Under the pieces are notes generated by a model, which ran no database searches, was not told the DNA's origin, and saw only the letters and a program-made list of their open reading frames with translations. 64,000 bases of DNA from Williamsia soli (GTDB lineage Bacteria; Actinomycetota; Actinomycetes; Mycobacteriales; Mycobacteriaceae): assembly GCF_017377795.1 (NCBI RefSeq), contig NZ_JAFRDR010000001.1, forward strand, positions 620,001 through 684,000, read 5' to 3'. Shown here one piece after another: positions 51,931-60,242 of the stretch (its first letter is position 1; the number at the start of each line of letters is the position of its first letter). The translations under genes and the position numbers were made by a program.

Positions 51931-52824
51931 ATGGAGCCGGCCGTCACCTACGAGTCCCTTGATGATGGGCGAATCGCCCGTGTGTCGTTGAATCGCCCCC
52001 AAACGCGCAACGCCCAGAATCGACGATTGCTCGTCGAACTCGATGAGGCGTTGCGAAAGGCCGAGGCCGACGACACCGTGCGCGTGATCATCCTGGCGGC
52101 CAACGGTCCGAGCTTTTCTGCCGGTCACGACATGGGGTCAGAAGAGGCGATCACCGAGGTTGCGCCCGGTCCGAATCAGCACGCGACATTTCGAATGGAC
52201 GGTGGGACGAGGGAAGGTGTCGTCGAAAACAGGGCCCTCCAGGAGTGGCACTACTACTTCGAGAACACCAAGCGCTGGCGGGAACTGCGCAAGATAACGA
52301 TCGCGCAGGTACACGGGAACGTGATCTCCGCTGGTCTGATGCTCATGTGGTCCTGCGACCTCATCGTCGCGGCTGACGATGCGGTCTTCTCTGACGTGGT
52401 CGCAGCACGTCTTGGTATGCCTGGTGTCGAGTATGTAGCGCACCCGTGGGAGTTCGGACCGCGGAAAGCCAAAGAGCTGCTCTTGACGGGTGATTCGATT
52501 GACGCAGAGGAAGGTTACCGGCTCGGGATGGTGTCGAAGATCTTCCCCCGAGACGAACTGCCCGACAAAACGCTCGAGTTCGCGAGGCGTATCGCGTCAC
52601 GACCCACATTCGCCGCGCTGTTGGTCAAAGACACGATCAACGGCGCCGTCGATGCGATGGGATTCCAAGAGTCCCTGAAGCACTCGTACTACATTCATCA
52701 ACTTGGCCATGCGCACTGGTCGGCCTTACACGACGATCGTCTCCCGGTTGCGAAACCAGGCCCTGACATCGACGACTGGCGAACTGCCGGACCGCCGCAG
52801 TCGTCGGACAAGTACACGCCCTGA
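51931..52824 (+). CDS. Enoyl-CoA hydratase/isomerase family protein
   Basis: A 297-aa crotonase: RIARVSLNRPQTRNAQNRRLLVELDEAL, FSAGHDMGS (oxyanion hole), HGNVISAGLMLMWSCDLIVAADDAVFSDVVAARLGMPGVEY and GRLGMVSKIF-like features. An insert of about 30 residues after the first oxyanion segment lengthens it. It acts on an acyl-CoA in the cytoplasm. GGGAGAA lies before the ATG. It is separated from the transporter by a 170-bp gap holding a 21-bp repeat array, so cotranscription is uncertain. Confidence 0.85.
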   Translation: MEPAVTYESLDDGRIARVSLNRPQTRNAQNRRLLVELDEALRKAEADDTVRVIILAANGPSFSAGHDMGSEEAITEVAPGPNQHATFRMDGGTREGVVENRALQEWHYYFENTKRWRELRKITIAQVHGNVISAGLMLMWSCDLIVAADDAVFSDVVAARLGMPGVEYVAHPWEFGPRKAKELLLTGDSIDAEEGYRLGMVSKIFPRDELPDKTLEFARRIASRPTFAALLVKDTINGAVDAMGFQESLKHSYYIHQLGHAHWSALHDDRLPVAKPGPDIDDWRTAGPPQSSDKYTP

Positions 52825-52832
52825 GCATTTTT

Positions 52833-52893
52833 GGCACGGTCGAAGGGAACTTTGGCCCGCGTCGATCGTGCCTTTGTCGACGTCGACCGTGCC
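52833..52893. repeat. 21-bp-period intergenic repeat array, locus 3
   Basis: GGCACGG (52833) and GGCCCGC (52854) in one orientation are 21 bp apart; GTCGATCGTGCC (52861) and GTCGACCGTGCC (52882) in the other are again 21 bp apart. The array starts 9 bp after the hydratase stop. Confidence 0.7.
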
Positions 52894-53200
52894 CTGATGT
52901 GTAGCACCGTTTGTCAAGTCTCCGCGTCGAAATCCGCCCGATAGTGGTGTAGGGCGGTGTGGGAAGTGGGTATGGTCACCCGCCGGGATAGGGCTGGGGT
53001 GGTCGTTACTCACGGCGGTGGTGTCGGCCTGACATACGCGGGTTGGGTGCCGCAGGACGATGTTCGGCTCCAGAACGCGTGCCTCTCTTCACAGCAACAC
53101 GATCGGTTAATGTTGTTGCTACACAATGGGCAAGCGTGGATTCGTTCTGTCCTCACCCCGTGTCAGATCCCGACGTGTGACCAAGTCATTGCGGCGCCAG

Positions 53201-53335
53201 TTAGGTCTCCAAGGTAGCCAGCGACCAGCACCAGCCGGCCAATTCTTGGGCGACGGCCCCGTTGGCCACGCAGCTGTTTTTGTGGCGTTCATCGAAGTCC
53301 ACTGCGTGCGCAGTCACCGAACACGCATGAACACT
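53201..53335 (-). pseudogene. C-terminal remnant of an IS110-type transposase
   Basis: A minus-strand frame ending at 53201 gives DERHKN, then VANGAVAQELAGWCWSLATLE, close to the C-terminal segment of IS110/IS116-family DEDD transposases. Upstream there is no continuation of the family and no start, so only about 45 codons survive. No insertion-sequence ends were seen. Confidence 0.5.
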
Positions 53336-53620
53336 TAACCCAACACTTGTGCCCTTAGTGGTCACCGGAGGCCTCCTGTCGTCTGCAATGTGGCTCTGCC
53401 AGTCTGTGCTGGCACCCCACGTCCGTTTGCAGCTTGAGGCCTGACCTTCACGCGGTCGTGCGAGTCATGCAACAGCGCAACCAGTTACCCGTGCGAACAA
53501 CCGGTTTCACTGTCGGAGGTCGCTGATAACCTTCAATCGAAGGCACTGTGCCCGAGTCGAGTCGGTGTGTGGTGTCCCAGATTCTGTTGACTGCCAGTGG
53601 TATTCATCCGTTCGGACCAC

Positions 53621-53649
53621 TTGCGAACATCTGTTCGAACAGTTAGATT
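53621..53649 (+). promoter_or_regulatory. SOS (LexA)-controlled promoter of the HNH gene
   Basis: CGAACATCTGTTCG (53624-53637) is a perfect match to the actinobacterial LexA box CGAAC-N4-GTTCG. It lies between a -35 TTGCGA (53621-53626) and a -10 TAGATT (53644-53649), spaced 17 bp, so LexA would block the promoter. Confidence 0.75.
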
Positions 53650-53681
53650 GGTGTTAGTCGATCGACCTGGGGAGGGGTTCG

Positions 53682-54908
53682 ATGAACATCTGCACCACTA
53701 CTGAAGACATGATCGGGCTGGTGGTACCAGACGATCCCGGTGACCTGGCGTCACTGACGAAAGACCTGATCACCCTGCGCAATGCCACCGAGTCGAAGCT
53801 GTCGGTCTGCGCGGCGATGATCGACCGACTGGGGTTCGCGAAGAAAGCCGGCACCACACCGTCGAAGTGGCTGCAAGACAACGGCGCCGCCCCAGCATCA
53901 GCATCACGCTGGCTACGCATCGGCGCCGGCGTCGCGACGCTCGATCGCACCGCCGGGTACTTCCGGGACGGATTCCTCTCCACCGAGCATGTCGACGCCG
54001 TGGTCAAAGGGATCAAGCAGATCAACGACAGGTCGGACGTCGCGATCACCGACGAGGAACGAGTCGTCTTCGAAAGAAAATTGTTGACTCACGCCATCTC
54101 CGGAGCGCGGCCCACCGAGATCGAGAAGATCGCCCAGGGTCTGGGAAACCAGGTCGCCCACGACACCGGCGGACCCACCCCGGCTGAGGATCCCGCACTG
54201 AACAAGCTCGATTACGCGTTCAGTGAGGGACGGTTGGTGGGTCGGTTCGATGTGGATGCGCAGATCGGGGAGAAGCTGTACGCCGCGCTGGACCTGTGGA
54301 GCCGGCCACGCCCAGAGCCTGATGGATCTGATGATGCCCGCAGCGACACCCAGCGCCGCGCCGATGCACTGCATCGACTGCTCGACAGTGGCGGTGGCGG
54401 TGCTAGTGGTGGCGGCGACGGGCTGATCTCGGCGCCGCGGACCGAGGTGAACGTGTCTGTCCCCGCCGACCACCCCGAGCGTGCGACGCTGCAGTGGATG
54501 GGCCCGATCACCGAGGACCTCGCAAAAGTGCTGGCGTGTGATTCCTCGATGGCATCGGTCATCCTCGACCAGCATGGGGTGCCGATCGACATGGGACCCT
54601 CCACACGCCTGTTCACCGGCGCTGTCCGCAAGGCGATCATCATCCGCGACCAATGCTGCATCAAATGCGGCGGATCAGCGTCCTGGTCCGATTGCCACCA
54701 CATCATCTACTGGTCCGACGGTGGCACCACAACACTGGGAAACGGGTGCCTACTGTGCCGGACCTGCCACCGCGCAATCCACAACACCGGATGGGAAATC
54801 ACCATGGGCTCTGATGGGCACCCGTGGCTGATCCCGCCCGCCGAGATGGATCGGCAACGAAGACCCTTACCCGCCTACAACAGGCGAACCATGACACTCG
54901 CAGCCTGA
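53682..54908 (+). CDS. DUF222 / 13E12-type HNH endonuclease
   Basis: A 408-aa protein: the DUF222 helical region (about 20-260) followed by a C-terminal HNH domain with DQCCIKCGGSASWSDCHHIIYWSDGGTTTLGNGCLLCRTCHRAIHN, including two CxxC zinc knuckles and the HH catalytic pair. The family equals the mycobacterial 13E12 repeat proteins, whose role is unclear; several are damage-inducible. A strong GGGGAGGGG precedes the ATG, and a LexA box overlaps the promoter, so it should be DNA-damage-induced. It lies in an accessory-looking stretch beside the transposon remnant. Confidence 0.9.
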   Translation: MNICTTTEDMIGLVVPDDPGDLASLTKDLITLRNATESKLSVCAAMIDRLGFAKKAGTTPSKWLQDNGAAPASASRWLRIGAGVATLDRTAGYFRDGFLSTEHVDAVVKGIKQINDRSDVAITDEERVVFERKLLTHAISGARPTEIEKIAQGLGNQVAHDTGGPTPAEDPALNKLDYAFSEGRLVGRFDVDAQIGEKLYAALDLWSRPRPEPDGSDDARSDTQRRADALHRLLDSGGGGASGGGDGLISAPRTEVNVSVPADHPERATLQWMGPITEDLAKVLACDSSMASVILDQHGVPIDMGPSTRLFTGAVRKAIIIRDQCCIKCGGSASWSDCHHIIYWSDGGTTTLGNGCLLCRTCHRAIHNTGWEITMGSDGHPWLIPPAEMDRQRRPLPAYNRRTMTLAA

Positions 54909-55060
54909 CCTACTTACTCACAACAACTTCCAGACCGCTCGACCCCCGCGCACCCGAGAACGCATCGGGACCGCGCACGCAAATTGACAACTCCACAGTG
55001 TGAAACGCACGGTGCTGCCGCCCGGATGGGCCGGACGGCAGCACCACGGTCTCCGCCGGA

Positions 55061-55088
55061 TTGGCACGGTCGGCGGCATCTTTGGCAG
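55061..55088. repeat. 21-bp-period repeat, locus 4 (degenerate)
   Basis: TTGGCACGGTCG (55061) followed 20-21 bp later by TTTGGCA mirrors the opening of locus 3 (TTGGCACGGTCG at 52831, then CTTTGGC) almost base for base. It abuts the M20 peptidase stop codon. Confidence 0.55.
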
Positions 55089-56276
55089 TCAGAGCAGGCG
55101 TAAGGCCAGGAGGGCGTATGCCTTCGCTGCGGTGACCAACTCGGCGATCGAGACGGACTCGTCGGGACGATGGGCCTGATCGTTCAGACCGCCAGGGCCG
55201 AGGACGATGGCGGGGATTCCCAGGTCCCGGTTGATGAACCCGCCGTCGCAGGCCGCTGTCCACCCGGTGATGGTGGTCTCTCCACCGGCATCGACCACCG
55301 CAGAGGCGGCCCGCGCGGCAAGTGGGTGGTCGCGATCTGTTTCGAAGCCGGGCATGGCCATCGTGACCTCGACATCGACGGTGATGCCGTCGGAGTCGAT
55401 ACCTGCCTCGCTGATCGCGCCGCGCAGCCACGTGGCGACCTCGAATGCGTCCTCACCGGGCATGAGCCGACGATCGAAACTGACGGTGGCGCTGGGTGCT
55501 ACGACCGAAACACCCTGACCGCCTTCGATGAGGCCGGTGTTCCAGGTCCCGGTGCCCAGCAGGGGATCGGGCGAGGAGAGCATGCTGCGCTGGTCCGCGC
55601 GGACCAGGTCGATGATCGCCGCCGCCGCATCGATGGCATTGCGACCGTCGGCGGGACGACCCGAGTGAGCAGCGCGCCCGGTGATCCGGACCTCGATGTA
55701 CGACGCACCGCGGCAGGCGATGACTGTCTCGAGGTCGGTGGGCTCGGCGACCACGCAGCCGGCGAACCGGTGCGACGACGAGCGCGTCACGAAGTCCCGG
55801 ATGCCGATCCCGAGATCTTCTTCGTCGACCGTGCAGGCGAGTTGCACGGGCCCGGGCAACTGCACCCCGGACCGCGACAACGCGGCCATCGCGATCACAG
55901 CCGACGCCAGGCCGCCCTTCATGTCGGTGGCGCCGCGACCGTAGATCCGTCCGGCTGACACACTCGCCTCGAACGGGCGCCGGCTCCAGCCGTCACCGGC
56001 CGGCACCACGTCGGAGTGTCCGAGGACCATCAGCCCCGGAGCGTCGCCGGTGCCCGGCAGTGTGGCCGTCAGATTCGGCCGACCCGGAGCGACGTCCCAC
56101 GTTTCGACGGTGAACCCCAACGCCTGGCACGCCCGTTCGAGTACGGCGACGGTCTGTCCCTCGGTGCCACCCGGATTCTCGCCGCCGGCATCGATGAGGG
56201 ACCGCGTCAGCGAGACCAGCTCAGCCTCGTCGATCAGGTCGAGCACGGCAGCTTCGTCCACGACCGTCTCGGTCAC
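55089..56276 (-). CDS. M20-family (ArgE/DapE-like) deacetylase or peptidase
   Basis: A 395-aa metallohydrolase. The M20 metal sites show as LMVLGHSDVVPAGDGW (His and catalytic Asp), GRGATDMKGGLASAV (bridging Asp), CTVDEEDLGIGIRDF (catalytic Glu-Glu) and AEPTDLETVIACRGASYIEVRITGRAAHSGRP. It removes an N-acyl group from an amino acid. The GTG at 56276 overlaps the stop of the upstream aminotransferase by 4 bp (GTGA). As the last gene of the DoeA-like operon it could play the N-acetyl-diaminobutyrate deacetylase (DoeB) role, although classical DoeB is of another family; that is inference. Confidence 0.85.
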   Translation of the reverse strand: MTETVVDEAAVLDLIDEAELVSLTRSLIDAGGENPGGTEGQTVAVLERACQALGFTVETWDVAPGRPNLTATLPGTGDAPGLMVLGHSDVVPAGDGWSRRPFEASVSAGRIYGRGATDMKGGLASAVIAMAALSRSGVQLPGPVQLACTVDEEDLGIGIRDFVTRSSSHRFAGCVVAEPTDLETVIACRGASYIEVRITGRAAHSGRPADGRNAIDAAAAIIDLVRADQRSMLSSPDPLLGTGTWNTGLIEGGQGVSVVAPSATVSFDRRLMPGEDAFEVATWLRGAISEAGIDSDGITVDVEVTMAMPGFETDRDHPLAARAASAVVDAGGETTITGWTAACDGGFINRDLGIPAIVLGPGGLNDQAHRPDESVSIAELVTAAKAYALLALRLL

Positions 56277-57505
56277 GAGGTAGCCAGCGCCAGATCCAGA
56301 GCACTCTTGAGGCGGCGGACACCCTCGTCGATCCGTTCCGGGGTGCTCGAGGCGAAACACAGACGCAGGGCATTGCGGAAGTGGCCGCCGGGTGACAGCG
56401 CCGGGCCCGGGATGAACGCGACGCCCTGCGCGAGTGCGATCTCGAAGAGCTCGCGGGTGTCGAGCTCGGCGTACTTGCCCTGCAGCGTGACCCAAAGGAA
56501 GAAGCCGCCATCGGGATTGGTGCTCGTGACGTCGTCACCGAGGTGGGTCTGCAGCGACGTGAGCATGGCGTCGCGCCGGATTCGGTACAGCTCGCGGATC
56601 GACACCAGGTGATCGTCCAGGCCGCCCCGGGAGATGTACTCGGCCACGATGTGCTGGTTCGGCACATTGGTGCAGGTGTCCATGGCCTGCTTGCCGTTGA
56701 TCAGCAGTTGGCGCAGAGCTGGGTCGGCATCGATCCAACCGACGCGCCAACCGGGCGCCAGAATCTTGGAGAAGGTGCGCACCGAGAAAAGCAGGGGATC
56801 GTCGGGGCTCAGCGTCCTGAACGTCGGGATCTCTTCACCGGAGAAGCGCAGCAACGCGTAGGGATCGTCGTCGATGATCACCGCGCCCCACTTGTGGGCC
56901 AACTCCAACAACGCTTTCCGGCGCTCCAGGGACAGCGTCACACCGGACGGGTTCTGGAAATTGGGAATCGTGTAGATCGCCTTGGGGGTGCGATGGGTAC
57001 GCGCTACCAGGTCGGGCAGCAGGTCTACCACCATGCCCTCGTCGTCGACGGGGACTTCGAGAAGCTGCGCACCATAAGACAGCGCCGTGGCGCTGCCGTT
57101 GGTGTACGTGGGGGACTCGGTGATCACCAGGTCGCCCGGGTCGACGAAGAGTTTGCACGCGAGGTCGAGGCCCTGCATGCCGCCGGTGGTGATGACGAGG
57201 CGGTCTTCGCCGGCCGGGTCAGGCGTGCCGGCAAGGTATTTGACCAGTAGATCAAGTAGACGCGGCTCACCCTCGGATGCACCGTAGGTGAAGGATGTGT
57301 GGTCGAGGATGCTGCCGGCGATCTCTCGGAACTCGTCGGCGGGCACGGCCTCGTCGGCAGGCGAACCCATTGCGAAGCGCACGATGTCGTGTTTCTGGGC
57401 TGCCAGTAACGAGGTCGACGAATCGATCATCGAGCCCACGAGATCCTTGGCCCGCCCGGCGAGCGGGAAGGTCCGGGCGTGGTGGGAGAGTTCGGTTGCG
57501 GTCAT
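56273..57505 (-). CDS. Fold-type I PLP aminotransferase
   Basis: A 410-aa aminotransferase of the 2-aminoadipate/MocR-catalytic group: FTYGASEGEPRLLDLLVKYL, VITTGGMQGLDLACKLFVDPGDLVITESPTYTNG, the PNFQNPSGVTLSLERRKALLELA block, DDDPYALLRFSGE and the PLP lysine in RTFSKILAPGWRVGW. It transfers an amino group from an amino acid in the operon's pathway, possibly diaminobutyrate or aspartate. Seven bp separate it from the M24 gene, and it overlaps the M20 gene by 4 bp. Confidence 0.9.
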   Translation of the reverse strand: MTATELSHHARTFPLAGRAKDLVGSMIDSSTSLLAAQKHDIVRFAMGSPADEAVPADEFREIAGSILDHTSFTYGASEGEPRLLDLLVKYLAGTPDPAGEDRLVITTGGMQGLDLACKLFVDPGDLVITESPTYTNGSATALSYGAQLLEVPVDDEGMVVDLLPDLVARTHRTPKAIYTIPNFQNPSGVTLSLERRKALLELAHKWGAVIIDDDPYALLRFSGEEIPTFRTLSPDDPLLFSVRTFSKILAPGWRVGWIDADPALRQLLINGKQAMDTCTNVPNQHIVAEYISRGGLDDHLVSIRELYRIRRDAMLTSLQTHLGDDVTSTNPDGGFFLWVTLQGKYAELDTRELFEIALAQGVAFIPGPALSPGGHFRNALRLCFASSTPERIDEGVRRLKSALDLALATS

Positions 57506-57512
57506 ACGTCTC

Positions 57513-58706
57513 TCACTTTCTGATCAGGTCGCGGGGAAAGCTGGTGAAGGTCTCGACTCCGGTGGCACTCACCCGAACCGACTCTGACAACTCGAAGCCG
57601 TAGCCGTCCATCCACATGCCGCAGACGATGTGGAACGTCATGTTCTCCTCGAGGATCGACTCGTCCTCGGTGCGGATGCTGATGGTGCGCTCGCCCCAGT
57701 CCGGCGGATAACCGATTCCGATCGAATAGCCGAGACGAGAATGCTTTTCGAGTCCGTACTTGGCCAGGGTCCAGTTCCAGGTGGACGCGAGTTCGCGGGT
57801 CGGGACACCGGGTGCGATGGCCTCGAGCACGTTGTTGAGGCCCTCGGCGGTCGCGCCGGCGACGTAATCGACATCCTTGTTCACCGGGCCCAGCGCTACG
57901 GTGCGGGCGAGGGGACAGTGGTAGCGGTTGTGGGCGCCCGTCAGCTCGACGACCACAGCCTCGCCGCTGATGAAGGTGCCCTGATGCCACGTGAGATGCG
58001 GTGTGTCGGCGGCGGCGCCGGTAGGCATCATCGGGACGATGGCCGGATAGTCACCACCGAACTTGTCGGTGCCGGTGATCTGCGCCTGCGAAATCGCCGC
58101 TGCCGCATCACACTGCCGGACCCCGATGTCGATGGTGTCGATGGCTGCCCGCATGGCTTCTGAACACACCATGCCGGCCTGTCGCATCAGCTGGATCTCG
58201 GCGTCGGACTTCACCGATCGCACCCAGTTGACCAGCTCGAAGCAGTCGACCAACTTCCACTCGGGGATGGCGTTGAACAGCGCCCGGTAGGCCTTGGGGG
58301 AGAAGAAGTGTGAGTCCATCTCCATCCCGACCGAACCGCCGCGCGACGCCGGTGCGATGAGGTGGCGCTGGCGCAAGGCGAATGCCACCCAGTCGAATGG
58401 GTGTACGTGCGGGCGGTGCACGTAGCTCTCCGGATAGCCGACGATCTGCTCGGCGGGAAGCCACGTGGTGCGGTGAGCGCCGTGGGCGTCCATCTCCCGT
58501 GCGAAGAACACCATCTCGCCGTCCATCGGGACGAACAGCATCTGCGGGGTGTAGAACGACCAAGCGTTGTAACCGATGAGGTAGAAGATGTTCGCCGGGT
58601 CGGTCACGATGATCGCCGACAGGCCCTGCCGATCCATCATGGTCCGGACGTCCGCCAGACGGCGTTCGTATTCGGCGTCGGTGAACAGCTGTGATCCGAG
58701 GTACAT
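57513..58706 (-). CDS. doeA: DoeA/EutD-like ectoine hydrolase (M24 pita-bread fold)
   Basis: A 397-aa creatinase/aminopeptidase-P-fold enzyme. Closely DoeA-like blocks are LSAIIVTDPANIFYLIGYNAWSFYTPQ, GYPESYVHRPHVHPFDW, GGDYPAIVPMMPTGAAADTPHLTW, YHCPLARTVALG, GIGYPPDWGERTISIRTEDES and GMWMDGYGFELSESVRV. The usual M24 metal ligands are missing: E254 stands where the first metal Asp should be, and no second Asp follows YHCPLART. This fits the metal-independent ectoine-hydrolase/creatinase branch. It would open the ectoine ring to N-acetyl-diaminobutyrate. AAGGAGG precedes the start. A related non-ectoine amidinohydrolase is the main alternative. Confidence 0.75.
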   Translation of the reverse strand: MYLGSQLFTDAEYERRLADVRTMMDRQGLSAIIVTDPANIFYLIGYNAWSFYTPQMLFVPMDGEMVFFAREMDAHGAHRTTWLPAEQIVGYPESYVHRPHVHPFDWVAFALRQRHLIAPASRGGSVGMEMDSHFFSPKAYRALFNAIPEWKLVDCFELVNWVRSVKSDAEIQLMRQAGMVCSEAMRAAIDTIDIGVRQCDAAAAISQAQITGTDKFGGDYPAIVPMMPTGAAADTPHLTWHQGTFISGEAVVVELTGAHNRYHCPLARTVALGPVNKDVDYVAGATAEGLNNVLEAIAPGVPTRELASTWNWTLAKYGLEKHSRLGYSIGIGYPPDWGERTISIRTEDESILEENMTFHIVCGMWMDGYGFELSESVRVSATGVETFTSFPRDLIRK

Positions 58707-58754
58707 CGTTTCGTCACACCTCCTTTGGTCGTATTCGTCTCTGGTACCCGATAT

Positions 58755-60242
58755 CTACGTGCGCGGGATGGCCAGATACTTGATCTCGAGGAACTCATCG
58801 ATCCCGATCTTGCCGCCCTCTCGACCGAGGCCGGATTGCTTGACACCACCGAACGGTGCCGCCGGATTGGAGACCAGGCCGGTGTTGAGTCCGACCATGC
58901 CCACCTCGAGCGCCGACGAGACACGGAGTCCGCGATCGATGTCCTGGGTGAAGAGGTAACCCACCAGGCCCCAGGGGGTGTCGTTTGCCAGAGCGATCAC
59001 CTCGTCTTCATCGTCGAACGGGATGATCGGAGCAACCGGTCCGAAGATCTCGGTGCCCATCAGGTCTGAGTTCGGATCGACCCCCGACAACACCGTCGGC
59101 TGATAGAAGTATCCGTTCCCATCAGGGGTTCCGCCACCGCAGATCACCGTGGCCCCACGATCGACCGCATCGGCCACCAGAGACTTCACCTTGTCGACGG
59201 CCTTCTGCTCGACGAGGGGTCCGACATCGGTGCCGTCGACGGCGCCGTCACCGACGTTGAGGGCCTTCATCTTCTCGGCGAGCTTGGTGCCGAACTCGCC
59301 TGCGACACTGCGGTGTACGAAGATCCGGTTCGCCGCGGTGCATGCTTCGCCCATGTTGCGCATCTTCGCGACCATGGCGCCATCGACGGCCTTGTCGATG
59401 TCGGCGTCGCCGAAAACGAGGAACGGGGCGTTGCCGCCGAGTTCCATCGAGGTGCGCATCACCGACCGGGATGCCTGCTCCAGCAGAAGTTTACCGACCT
59501 GGGTCGAGCCGGTGAAGCTGACCTTGCGCGCGAGACCGCTGTCCATCCAGGTCTCCACGACCGAGCCGGGATCGTCGGTGGTGACGATGTTGAGGACACC
59601 GCGCGGGAGGCCGGCCTCCGTGAGGATCTCCGTCAACGCGAGAATGGTGAGCGGCGTGAGCTCGGCCGGCTTGAACACCATCGTGCATCCGGCTGCGATG
59701 GCGGGCCCGATCTTGCGGGTACCCATCGCCAGTGGGAAGTTCCACGGTGTGATGAGGATGCAGGGCCCGACAGGCTCTTTGGTGACGAGGATGCGGTTCT
59801 TGCCGTCGCCGGTGGTGGTGTGGTCGCCACCGATCCGCACCGCCTCTTCGGAGAACCAGCGGAAGAACTCTGCGGCGTACGCGACCTCGCCCTTGGCCTC
59901 GGCCAGTGGCTTGCCCATCTCGGTGGTCATGATGAGCGCCAGGTCGTCCTGGCGATCGAGGATGAGTTCGTAGGCGCGGCGCAGGATCTCGCTTCGTTCG
60001 CGAGGCGCGGTCGCTGCCCAGCTCTTCTGGTGTGCCGCTGCGGCTTCGATGGCGGCGGTGGCGTCTGCTTGCCCGCCCTTGGCGACGGTGGCGATCACCT
60101 CGCCCGTGGCGGGGTTCTCGACGTCGAACGTCGCGCCGTCTGCTGCCGGGGCCCATTCCCCGTTGATGTAGAGCCCGGTGGGCAGCGCACCGACGAGGTC
60201 GGCGGCCCGGCCCTTGCGGTCGGTGACGGTTGACGCTGTCAT
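58755..60242 (-). CDS. gabD: NAD(P)-dependent succinate-semialdehyde-type dehydrogenase
   Basis: A 495-aa aldehyde dehydrogenase. The catalytic Cys is C301 (GEACTAANR), with Glu267 (ELGGNAP), the NAD-binding segment FTGSTQVGKLL and LITPWNFPLAMGTRKIGPAIAAGCTMVFKPAELTP. GabD-like members oxidise succinate semialdehyde; in ectoine clusters a homologue (DoeC) oxidises aspartate semialdehyde. The start overlaps the FAD/Fe-S gene by 4 bp. It is downstream of the class III aminotransferase, whose product would be such a semialdehyde. Confidence 0.92.
   Translation of the reverse strand: MTASTVTDRKGRAADLVGALPTGLYINGEWAPAADGATFDVENPATGEVIATVAKGGQADATAAIEAAAAHQKSWAATAPRERSEILRRAYELILDRQDDLALIMTTEMGKPLAEAKGEVAYAAEFFRWFSEEAVRIGGDHTTTGDGKNRILVTKEPVGPCILITPWNFPLAMGTRKIGPAIAAGCTMVFKPAELTPLTILALTEILTEAGLPRGVLNIVTTDDPGSVVETWMDSGLARKVSFTGSTQVGKLLLEQASRSVMRTSMELGGNAPFLVFGDADIDKAVDGAMVAKMRNMGEACTAANRIFVHRSVAGEFGTKLAEKMKALNVGDGAVDGTDVGPLVEQKAVDKVKSLVADAVDRGATVICGGGTPDGNGYFYQPTVLSGVDPNSDLMGTEIFGPVAPIIPFDDEDEVIALANDTPWGLVGYLFTQDIDRGLRVSSALEVGMVGLNTGLVSNPAAPFGGVKQSGLGREGGKIGIDEFLEIKYLAIPRT

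Larger units (their letters stand above)
52894..53681. other. Largely non-coding gap with a transposon remnant
   Basis: About 790 bp between a repeat array and the HNH gene without a convincing complete gene. Reading frames here are short, unsupported by ribosome binding sites and lack a consistent G/C third-position bias. It holds the IS110-like tail at 53201 and the SOS promoter of the HNH gene at its right end. Nothing else was recognised. Confidence 0.6.

Noticed and set aside
52957-53338. Small plus-strand frames in the gap before the HNH gene
   Set aside because: No ribosome binding site, no family features, poor G/C third-position bias, and overlap with the transposase remnant on the other strand.
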